Shown piece after piece: positions 1 to 5,814 of a DNA stretch of 6,520 bases. The notes under the pieces were generated by a model that searched no databases, was not told where the DNA came from, and saw nothing but the letters and a program-made list of their open reading frames with translations. The stretch covers positions 1-6,520 of the forward strand of contig CALZCR010000103.1 in assembly GCA_945631445.1 (NCBI GenBank), given 5' to 3'. Both the position numbers and the translations under genes were made by a program. The DNA comes from an uncultured Corynebacterium sp. (GTDB taxonomy: Bacteria > Actinomycetota > Actinomycetes > Mycobacteriales > Mycobacteriaceae). How positions within the stretch are numbered: the stretch's first letter is position 1; the number at the start of each line of letters is the position of its first letter.

Positions 1-1131
<1,131 letters not shown>

Positions 1132-1215
1132 AGGTACAGCTGCCTGGTCGTGACGCCGGAGCCGAACACCTTTCGTCTAGTCGGGGAAGGGACGGGGTGG
1201 AGCAGAGGCCTCTTC

Positions 1216-1243
1216 ATAACGCCGCACGGCGTGTGTTCATTCC
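1216..1243 (-). promoter_or_regulatory. Candidate ECF-sigma (SigH/SigE-like) promoter for ftsH
   Basis: Read on the minus strand, GGAAT (1239-1243) is followed after exactly 17 bases by CGTTAT (1216-1221). This fits the GGAAT / cGTT pattern known for stress ECF sigma factors of actinobacteria such as SigH. Transcription would start near 1209, giving a leader of about 78 bases before the ftsH ATG. FtsH is a stress-induced protease in many bacteria, so the match is biologically sensible. It is a motif call only: the elements are short and could occur by chance. Confidence 0.45.
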
Positions 1244-1253
1244 CCCGCCCTGG

Positions 1254-1282
1254 TTTCGGAGGGCGGTGTGCACCGTCCGAAA
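1254..1282 (-). terminator. Bulged hairpin just downstream of hpt, possible weak terminator
   Basis: On the minus strand, 7-base arms TTTCGGA and TCCGAAA enclose CGGTG-CA-CACCG. This forms a 12-bp interrupted stem with a 3-base CCC bulge on one side and a very tight loop. It begins about 20 bases after the hpt stop codon and ends before the candidate ftsH promoter. No T-run follows, so it is not a classical intrinsic terminator. It may stabilise the mRNA 3' end or reduce read-through into ftsH. Confidence 0.35.
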
Positions 1283-1301
1283 GTTGGTGATTGCCCGAAG
1301 T

Positions 1302-1898
1302 CTAGTTGTCGCTGTACACGCGCGGCTGCAGGGTCCCCACATACGGCAGGTCGCGGTAGCGCTCCGCGTAGTCCAAGCCGTATCCGATGACGAATTCGTT
1401 GGGGATTTCGAAGCCGACGTCGAACAGGTCGACGGCGACGGTCTGCACCTCGGGCTTGCGCAGCAGGGTGACCACCTCGAGGGATTTCGGGTTGCGGGCC
1501 TTCAAGTTGCGCACCAGCCAGCTCAGGGTCAGACCGGAGTCGATGATGTCTTCGACGATGACGACGTTGCGTCCCTCGATGTCGCGGTCCAGGTCCTTGA
1601 GGATGCGCACGACGCCGGAGGAGTTGGTGGAGTTGCCGTAGGAGGAGACGGCCATGAACTCCAGCTCGGAGGGAATCGACAGGGCGCGGGCGAAGTCGGT
1701 GAGGTAAAAGACCGCGCCCTTGAGCACGCACACCAGGATCAGTTCGCTGTCCGGGCCGGATTCGGCGCGGTAGTGGTCGGAAATCTTGTCCGCCATCTCC
1801 TGCACCCGCTGGTTCAGCTGCGCTTCGCTGATCAGCACCGACTCGACGTCGTCGCCGTAGCGGTGCGGGGGAACGTTGAAATCCTTGGTGTCGTGCAT
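1302..1898 (-). CDS. hpt: Hypoxanthine phosphoribosyltransferase (purine salvage)
   Basis: This cytoplasmic enzyme converts hypoxanthine (and usually guanine) plus PRPP to IMP (GMP) and pyrophosphate. The 198-residue product has the family's normal length. It carries LKGA near 59-62 (PRPP diphosphate loop), the PRPP signature [13 protein letters not shown] (112-124) with E116, D117 and the likely catalytic base D120, K148 in LLRKPE (purine contact), and the C-terminal [14 protein letters not shown] (169-182). The ATG at 1898 is supported by AGGAGA 7 bases upstream. The gene lies 22 bases after the tilS stop codon, so it is probably co-transcribed with dacB and tilS. The pyrophosphate it releases is the substrate of the ppa product encoded nearby. 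Function is clear from the motifs; the exact base preference cannot be read from the sequence. Confidence 0.96.
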   Translation of the reverse strand: MHDTKDFNVPPHRYGDDVESVLISEAQLNQRVQEMADKISDHYRAESGPDSELILVCVLKGAVFYLTDFARALSIPSELEFMAVSSYGNSTNSSGVVRILKDLDRDIEGRNVVIVEDIIDSGLTLSWLVRNLKARNPKSLEVVTLLRKPEVQTVAVDLFDVGFEIPNEFVIGYGLDYAERYRDLPYVGTLQPRVYSDN

Positions 1899-1905
1899 GA
1901 TGTGC

Positions 1906-1911
1906 TCTCCT
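1906..1911 (-). promoter_or_regulatory. Ribosome binding site of hpt
   Basis: AGGAGA on the minus strand lies 7 bases before the hpt ATG at 1898 and just after the tilS stop codon. It fixes the hpt start and shows that hpt is translated from its own site and not only by coupling. Confidence 0.8.
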
Positions 1912-1920
1912 AAAAGTCGC

Positions 1921-2856
1921 CTAGTCCGAGGCCTTCGGAATAAGTGTCAGTTTGCCACCTACCCGGCGCACTTCCAACCGTGCCCCGCCGACGCCGCCGA
2001 CGGCGACCCCGCCCTGGCCGCGCCAGTCCACGCACAACGCCTCCACCGCGGCGACCGTGGCGGCGTTGACGGCGCCGCCGCGGGCGTGCAGCCATGCGGT
2101 GATGCGCCGCCGCCGCAAAGCCGTCGGCTGGGCGGCCAACTCCGCGCAATCGTCGGTGGGTCCTCCCGCCAGCTCGTCGAGCAAAGCGTCGTCCTCGGCG
2201 AGTTTGTCCGCCCCGGCGGCCAGCGGGACCACCGGGTCCGCGCCGGTGATCTCCGCGAGCAGATCCATCACCCGGGTGCGCACGGCGACGCGTCGAAAAG
2301 CGGGGTCGTCGTTGTGCGGGTCGGACCAGGGCCGCAACCCGAGCTCGCGGCACGCGCCGACCGTGTCCGCCCGGCGCACCCCCAACAACGGCCGATGCAC
2401 CTGCCCGGAGACCGCGCGCATGCCGGCCGGGTTGCCGCGCAACGCAGTCAGCACCAGGGTTTCAGCCTGGTCGTCGCCGGTGTGGCCCACCAAGACGGGG
2501 CGGCCGGCCGCGGCCTCGACGAGCGCGGCGTAGCGGACCCGGCGCGCGGCGGCCTCCATGTTTTGTCCGCCCGGCACCTCGACGGGGCGGACCTGGGCGG
2601 ACATCCCCATCCGGGCGGCCTCGGCCACGGCGGTACGAGCGACGTCCGCGGAACCCGGCTGGAGGCGGTGGTCGACGACCAGGGCCTCGGCGGAGACGCC
2701 CTCGGCGGCGCAGGCGGCCAGCAGCGCCAACGAGTCGGGCCCGCCGGACAGCCCGACGAGCACCTCGCGTCCGCGGTAGGGGCGCAGCGCGTGGCGGCAG
2801 GCCAGCAGGTGCGGGCTGACACGCGGGACCGTGATCTCTCCGATGGTCGCGGGCAT
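1921..2856 (-). CDS. tilS: tRNA(Ile)-lysidine synthase
   Basis: TilS attaches lysine to C34 of the CAU-anticodon tRNA-Ile, so that it reads AUA and is charged with isoleucine; it uses ATP and is generally essential. The 311-residue product has the N-type ATP-pyrophosphatase P-loop SGGPDS (37-42), VDHRLQPGS (61-69), the family motif [10 protein letters not shown] (124-133, usually AHHxDDQAET) and the [17 protein letters not shown] segment (177-193). The C-terminal part is short, as in the compact actinobacterial form. The ATG at 2856 is preferred although the frame stays open to 2943. It lies 1 base after the dacB stop codon and gives the usual short N-terminus, while the extra 29 residues of the longer form would sit inside dacB. 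There is almost no Shine-Dalgarno site, so translation is probably coupled to dacB. hpt follows after 22 bases. Confidence 0.93.
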   Translation of the reverse strand: MPATIGEITVPRVSPHLLACRHALRPYRGREVLVGLSGGPDSLALLAACAAEGVSAEALVVDHRLQPGSADVARTAVAEAARMGMSAQVRPVEVPGGQNMEAAARRVRYAALVEAAAGRPVLVGHTGDDQAETLVLTALRGNPAGMRAVSGQVHRPLLGVRRADTVGACRELGLRPWSDPHNDDPAFRRVAVRTRVMDLLAEITGADPVVPLAAGADKLAEDDALLDELAGGPTDDCAELAAQPTALRRRRITAWLHARGGAVNAATVAAVEALCVDWRGQGGVAVGGVGGARLEVRRVGGKLTLIPKASD

Positions 2857-2857
2857 C

Positions 2858-4156
2858 TCAGGCGGTGCGCAGGAGGGAAGCGAACTCGTCGAGCGCACGG
2901 CGCACCGCCAAGGCGTCGCCGCCGTCATTCGACAGCAGTGCAAAGGTGTAGACGCGGCCGGAGTCCCCGGTCACCGTCCCGGCGAGCGCGTTGGTGCCGG
3001 TCAAGGTGCCCGTTTTGGCGCGCACCCAGGCGCGGCCGGGCAAATCGGCGTACCGGTCTTCCAGGGTGCCCACGCCCTGGGCCACCGGCAGGGTGCCGAG
3101 CAAGGGACGCAGTTCCTCGCCGGTGGCGGCCTCGACGAGCACGTCATCCAGCAGGGCCGGCGGGATGAGGTTGCGGTCGGAGAGCCCGGAATTGTCGACC
3201 AGCGTGACCCCGGAGACGTCGAAACCTTGCTCCGCCAACGCGTCGAGGGTGGCCTCGGTAGCGCCGGCGAAACTCATCTCCGTTCCGCGGGCGGCGGCGA
3301 TTTCGCGTCCGATGGCCTCGGCCATGACGTTGTCGGACCACTTCACCATGTGCTCGAGGCGCTCGTGCAACGGCGGGGACTCGACGCTGGCCACCGCGAC
3401 CGCCTCCGCCGGGGCCGCGACCCCGGTGGCCACGGTCGCGCCGAGGCGATCCGCCAGGGCCTGGGCGACGTCGCGCGCCGGGGTGGGGCTGCGCGGGACG
3501 TCGCCGGCGGTGGCGCCGATCCGTGCGCCGTTGAGCATGGCCGGTTCCATGGGGGCGATGTAGCCGGAGGCGACGTTGTCCGGATTCCAGCTGTCCAGGT
3601 AGCTCTCCCCCGTCCACGCGGAGACGTCCACCGCGACCCGGGTGTAGCTCTGCCCGCCGTCGGCTATCTGGGCGGCGAGGTCGTCGAGGGCGTCCTCGTC
3701 GAGCCAGACGTCGCCGGCGGCCTTGAGCACGAGGGTCTCGCCGTCCGCGCCGGGGACGGCCTTAGTGGTCAGGGTGTGATCGGCCGGCAGGGCGTGGATC
3801 GCGGCGGCGGCGGTGAGCACTTTCGTGGCCGAGGCCGGGGTCAGCGCCGCGGTGGAGTTCGCGTCCCAGACGGTTTCGCCGGCGGTGACGTCGGTGACCC
3901 GCCCGTGGACCGTGCCCAGCACGGGGTCGTCGGCCGCGGCGGCCAGGGCGGCGGCCAGGGCCTGGGCGTCGACCGGATCCGGCGACTGCTGCGTCACCGG
4001 CAGCAGGGAGCGCTGCGGTTCGGCGAGGGAGTAGGCCTCGCCGTGGTCGAGGCCGGAGTAGCGGTCCTGGATTTCTATGCCGAGGACGGCCGCGCCGGCG
4101 ACCGTCACGCCCAGCACAACGGTCATGATTCCCGCCGTCACGTTCTTTGCCTGCAT
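2858..4156 (-). CDS. dacB: D-alanyl-D-alanine carboxypeptidase/endopeptidase, PBP4 type (peptidase S13)
   Basis: This penicillin-binding protein of low molecular mass trims peptidoglycan stem peptides or cuts cross-links outside the membrane. The 432-residue product starts with a short basic N-terminus and a hydrophobic segment (about 7-28), which is a signal peptide or anchor. All three catalytic motifs are present: SATK (109-112, S109 nucleophile, K112), SDN (274-276) and KTG (381-383, in AKTGTLTG). About 160 residues lie between the first two motifs, consistent with the extra domains typical of PBP4 (class C). The conserved DNSGLSDRN (321-329) is also there. The ATG at 4156 is chosen over an open frame reaching 4303, because the longer form would overlap the divergent ppa gene and bury the signal sequence. 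It is the first gene of the dacB-tilS-hpt operon and is probably leaderless. Whether it acts as carboxypeptidase or endopeptidase cannot be told. Confidence 0.94.
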   Translation of the reverse strand: MQAKNVTAGIMTVVLGVTVAGAAVLGIEIQDRYSGLDHGEAYSLAEPQRSLLPVTQQSPDPVDAQALAAALAAAADDPVLGTVHGRVTDVTAGETVWDANSTAALTPASATKVLTAAAAIHALPADHTLTTKAVPGADGETLVLKAAGDVWLDEDALDDLAAQIADGGQSYTRVAVDVSAWTGESYLDSWNPDNVASGYIAPMEPAMLNGARIGATAGDVPRSPTPARDVAQALADRLGATVATGVAAPAEAVAVASVESPPLHERLEHMVKWSDNVMAEAIGREIAAARGTEMSFAGATEATLDALAEQGFDVSGVTLVDNSGLSDRNLIPPALLDDVLVEAATGEELRPLLGTLPVAQGVGTLEDRYADLPGRAWVRAKTGTLTGTNALAGTVTGDSGRVYTFALLSNDGGDALAVRRALDEFASLLRTA

Positions 4157-4163
4157 GTGTGTC

Positions 4164-4169
4164 AGACTA
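4164..4169 (-). promoter_or_regulatory. -10 box of dacB, probable leaderless transcript
   Basis: TAGTCT on the minus strand fits the TAnnnT actinobacterial -10 pattern. It leaves 7 bases before the dacB ATG at 4156, so transcription should begin at or within a base or two of the start codon. No Shine-Dalgarno sequence lies in front of the ATG, which agrees with a leaderless mRNA. No good -35 box is visible. Confidence 0.5.
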
Positions 4170-4173
4170 GCGC

Positions 4174-4185
4174 CCGGGGCCCCGG
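4174..4185. repeat. 12-bp perfect G+C palindrome in the dacB/ppa divergent spacer
   Basis: CCGGGGCCCCGG is its own reverse complement and sits between the dacB -10 box (4164-4169) and the ppa -10 box (4187-4192). A second small dyad, CTAC-GAT-GTAG (4186-4196), follows immediately and covers the ppa -10 box. These could be a protein-binding site affecting both promoters, or simply G+C-rich spacer. No regulator is implied by the sequence. Confidence 0.4.
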
Positions 4186-4186
4186 C

Positions 4187-4192
4187 TACGAT
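4187..4192 (+). promoter_or_regulatory. Candidate -10 box of ppa
   Basis: TACGAT in the context GCTACGATGT fits the corynebacterial -10 pattern. Start of transcription near 4199 would give a leader of about 40 bases containing the Shine-Dalgarno site. The -35 region is poor and overlaps the dacB -10 box on the other strand. Confidence 0.5.
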
Positions 4193-4225
4193 GTAGGAGT
4201 TCCTTCCTTTTCGTAGACGACCACC

Positions 4226-4231
4226 AAGGAG
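4226..4231 (+). promoter_or_regulatory. Strong ribosome binding site of ppa
   Basis: AAGGAG lies 7 bases before the GTG at 4239. An ATG at 4232-4234 touches this site but is out of frame with ppa and too close to be used, so the GTG is the start. Confidence 0.85.
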
Positions 4232-4238
4232 ATGCACC

Positions 4239-4712
4239 GTGAAGGTTGAAGTCACCGTCGAGATCCCGAAGAACTCGCGCAACAAGTACGAGATCGACCA
4301 CAAGACCGGTAAGGTCTACCTGGACCGTTACCTGTTCACTCCGATGGCCTACCCGGCCGACTACGGGTTCATCGACGAGACCCTCGGCGAAGACGGCGAC
4401 CCGATGGACGCCCTGGTGATCACCCCGGAACCGGTGTTCCCGGGCGTCATCGTCAAGGCGCGCATCGTGGGCGTGTTCAAGATGACCGACGAGGCCGGCG
4501 GCGACGACAAGCTGCTCTGCGTCCTCGACGACCCGCGTTACGACGACTTCCAGGACATCGACGACGTCTCGAAGTTCACCCGCGACGAGATCGAGCACTT
4601 CTTCCTCCGCTACAAAGACCTGGAGCCGGGCAAGCACGTCGAGGGCTCCGGCTGGGGCGACAAGGCCGAGGCCGTCAAGATCTACGAAGAGTCCGTCGAG
4701 CGCTTCAAGTAA
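4239..4712 (+). CDS. ppa: Inorganic pyrophosphatase, family I
   Basis: This soluble Mg2+-dependent enzyme hydrolyses pyrophosphate to two phosphates, pulling forward biosynthetic reactions that release PPi. The 157-residue product is a typical short prokaryotic family I enzyme. It carries the signature DGDPMDA (52-58) with metal-binding D52 and D57, the substrate-site residues K16 and E18 in NKYE, R30 in YLDR, YPADYGF (38-44), and the late YK pair (Y125, K126) in RYKDLEPGK. It begins with GTG behind a strong Shine-Dalgarno site and ends in TAA, followed closely by a strong terminator, so it is probably a single-gene transcript. It is divergent from dacB across 82 bases. Nearby reactions that make PPi include Hpt and the ATP-pyrophosphatase TilS. 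Identity is clear. Confidence 0.98.
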   Translation: MKVEVTVEIPKNSRNKYEIDHKTGKVYLDRYLFTPMAYPADYGFIDETLGEDGDPMDALVITPEPVFPGVIVKARIVGVFKMTDEAGGDDKLLCVLDDPRYDDFQDIDDVSKFTRDEIEHFFLRYKDLEPGKHVEGSGWGDKAEAVKIYEESVERFK

Positions 4713-4740
4713 GCGTGCCGACGCCCGTGGCAGCACGGCG

Positions 4741-4779
4741 CCGCCCGTTCGACCTGTTTCCGGTCGGGCGGGCGGTTTT
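4741..4779 (+). terminator. Intrinsic terminator of ppa
   Basis: A 14-base arm starting CCGCCCG (4741-4754) pairs with GGTCGGGCGGGCGG (4762-4775) around a 7-base loop, with two G-U wobbles in the middle. The sequence TTTTC follows at 4776-4780. It lies 28 bases after the ppa stop codon and is a textbook rho-independent terminator. Confidence 0.9.
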
Positions 4780-4811
4780 CGTGTGCTCGGCGGGCGTGGG
4801 CTCCCCTGTTG

Positions 4812-4893
4812 CCCCATAGGCCTTGCCCCATAGGGCGGGCTTTTGTGCGCTTCGGGCGGGAAAACCGACGCCTATGGGGCAAGGCCTATGGGG
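4812..4893. repeat. Perfect 23-bp inverted repeat with internally duplicated arms
   Basis: The left arm (4812-4834) and the right arm (4871-4893) are exact reverse complements over 23 bases, with 36 bases between them. Each arm is itself CCCCATAGG-CCTTG-CCCCATAGG, so the 9-mer occurs four times: twice on each strand with a 14-base period. Inside the arms, TTTT (4841-4844) and AAAA (4861-4864) are placed symmetrically, so both strands read arm - G+C-rich bases - TTTT, like a two-way terminator. TGTT occurs just outside both ends (4807-4810 and 4894-4897). No open reading frame of interest lies inside. It could be a dispersed palindromic repeat, a small non-autonomous mobile element or a second terminator; copies elsewhere in the genome cannot be seen from here. 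Confidence 0.85.
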
Positions 4894-4940
4894 TGTTACC
4901 GCGAAAAGGCTCCCGGTATCGCCTCCAGGCGGTGGTCTGG

Positions 4941-4946
4941 CAGACT
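4941..4946 (+). promoter_or_regulatory. Possible -10 box of the rhodanese gene (weak)
   Basis: CAGACT is one base off a TAnnnT box and leaves 7 bases before the ATG at 4954. That spacing would give a leaderless mRNA, which agrees with the absence of a Shine-Dalgarno site. There is no convincing -35 box. After the strong ppa terminator and the inverted repeat, the gene needs a promoter somewhere in 4894-4953, and this is the best-placed candidate. Confidence 0.25.
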
Positions 4947-4953
4947 CGGCCCC

Positions 4954-5268
4954 ATGAAAAACATCACCGTGACCGAAATGGCCGAGATCCACAAGCAGAA
5001 CCCGAACGTGCAGTTCATCGACGTGCGCGAAACCGACGAATACGCCGAGGTGCACGCCGCGGGCGCCGTCAACATCCCCATGAGCGAGATCACCGGCCGC
5101 CTCCATGAAATCGACACCAACGAGGAGGTCTACGTCATTTGCCGTTCCGGCGGACGCTCCCTGAAGGTGGGTGAATACCTGGAGTCCGTGGCGGGCGCGG
5201 AGCACCTGGTCAACGTCGAGGGCGGCACGCTGGCCTGGGTGGCCTCCGAGCTGCCGACCGAGCGGTAG
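4954..5268 (+). CDS. Single-domain rhodanese-like protein
   Basis: This 104-residue cytoplasmic protein is one rhodanese domain with an intact active-site loop CRSGGRS (63-69), where C63 would carry the persulfide sulfur. Other family marks are FIDVRETDEY (21-30), HAAGAVNIPM (34-43) and the closing NVEGGTLAW (87-95). Such small rhodaneses (GlpE/PspE-like) move sulfane sulfur to thiols, cyanide or partner enzymes; the true acceptor is unknown. The ATG at 4954 is chosen because the rhodanese fold begins right after it (ITVTEMAEIHKQ). The same frame is open back to 4843, but that extension runs through the inverted repeat and has no family similarity. There is no signal peptide. The gene stands alone between the repeat and the marR promoter, so context does not reveal a pathway. 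Confidence 0.92.
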   Translation: MKNITVTEMAEIHKQNPNVQFIDVRETDEYAEVHAAGAVNIPMSEITGRLHEIDTNEEVYVICRSGGRSLKVGEYLESVAGAEHLVNVEGGTLAWVASELPTER

Positions 5269-5283
5269 CGCCCCGCCGTATTA

Positions 5284-5299
5284 ATGGGCGATTCCCCAT
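5284..5299. repeat. Small dyad ATGGG-6-CCCAT between the rhodanese gene and marR
   Basis: ATGGG (5284-5288) and CCCAT (5295-5299) pair around a 6-base loop. The dyad lies 15 bases after the rhodanese stop codon and just before the -35 box of marR at 5303. As a terminator it is weak (5 bp, only ATTT behind it). Its place directly upstream of a promoter also makes it a possible regulator-binding site. Confidence 0.3.
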
Positions 5300-5302
5300 G
5301 AT

Positions 5303-5332
5303 TTGAAACTGTAACGGTGGGTTGCATACCAT
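5303..5332 (+). promoter_or_regulatory. Sigma-A type promoter of the marR/NRPS-like operon, leaderless
   Basis: TTGAAA (5303-5308) and TACCAT (5327-5332) are separated by 18 bases, close to the housekeeping consensus. Eight bases remain before the ATG at 5341, so the transcript should begin at or near the start codon. No Shine-Dalgarno sequence precedes that ATG, which supports leaderless translation. Confidence 0.65.
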
Positions 5333-5340
5333 CGCCTACC

Positions 5341-5814
5341 ATGCCGACACATTCTCTCATCCCCGTCGCCCTGCTGGAATCCCCTTCCTTCCAGCTTGAG
5401 CGACTCCGCCGCCGCACCCGCGAAGAAGTCGAGGACGCCCTCGCCGGGCGCCGGACCACCCTGCGCGAATACTGGGTGCTGACCTGCCTGATCTCCGCGA
5501 CGGCCTCCTCCCAGTCCGCGCTGTCCGAGGTCCTGGCCATCGACGCCTCCGACATGGTGCGGATCATCGACGCCCTCGAGGAACGCGGCTGGGCCAAGCG
5601 CGAACGCGACCCACAGGACCGCCGTCGCCAGATCGTGGCCGTGACGAAGAAGGGCCAAAAAGCCCACGCCGATCTGGCCGCCCTGGTCACCGACGCCGAA
5701 GACCGGGCCCTGGACGTGTCGACCAACAAGCAGTTGAAGCACCTGCGCAAGCTGGCCTCCTCCATCCTCGCCGCGGAAGAAGAAGCGGCCGGGGAGGATC
5801 CCGCACAGCCGTGA
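5341..5814 (+). CDS. MarR-family transcriptional regulator
   Basis: The 157-residue product is a winged-helix DNA-binding protein of the MarR family; members bind as dimers to palindromes and often repress their own operon until a small ligand or oxidant releases them. Visible are an N-terminal helical dimerisation part, the helix-turn-helix SQSALSEVLAIDASDMVRII (57-76) with ALEERGWAKR after it, and the wing signature DPQDRRRQIV (90-99). C-terminal helices end in an acidic tail (145-153). A GTG at 5317 would add eight residues, but it would lie upstream of the predicted transcript start; the ATG at 5341 fits the leaderless promoter. Its stop codon overlaps the start of the NRPS-like gene by 4 bases (GTGA), so the two are surely co-transcribed and it is likely the local regulator of that gene. 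The ligand is unknown. Confidence 0.92.
   Translation: MPTHSLIPVALLESPSFQLERLRRRTREEVEDALAGRRTTLREYWVLTCLISATASSQSALSEVLAIDASDMVRIIDALEERGWAKRERDPQDRRRQIVAVTKKGQKAHADLAALVTDAEDRALDVSTNKQLKHLRKLASSILAAEEEAAGEDPAQP

Noticed and set aside
2857..2943. Longer TilS start 29 codons upstream.
   Set aside because: It would lie wholly inside dacB, and those residues do not look like a TilS N-terminus.
4157..4303. Longer DacB start at 4303.
   Set aside because: It would overlap ppa on the other strand and place 49 residues ahead of a normal signal sequence; the leaderless -10 box fits the ATG at 4156.
4167..4817. Minus-strand open frame of 216 codons covering ppa.
   Set aside because: It is a shadow of ppa, whose plus-strand product has all active-site residues and a strong ribosome binding site.
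4812..4893. The four CCCCATAGG copies as a CRISPR array.
   Set aside because: The repeats are 9 bases, in two orientations, with a 14-base period and no unique spacers of normal length; no cas gene is nearby.
4843..4953. N-terminal extension of the rhodanese frame through the inverted repeat (37 extra codons).
   Set aside because: It is outside the rhodanese fold, runs through the palindrome, and has no ribosome binding site; the ATG at 4954 fits the family.
5317..5340. GTG start for MarR, eight codons upstream.
   Set aside because: It would overlap the -10 box and lie upstream of the predicted transcript start, with no ribosome binding site.
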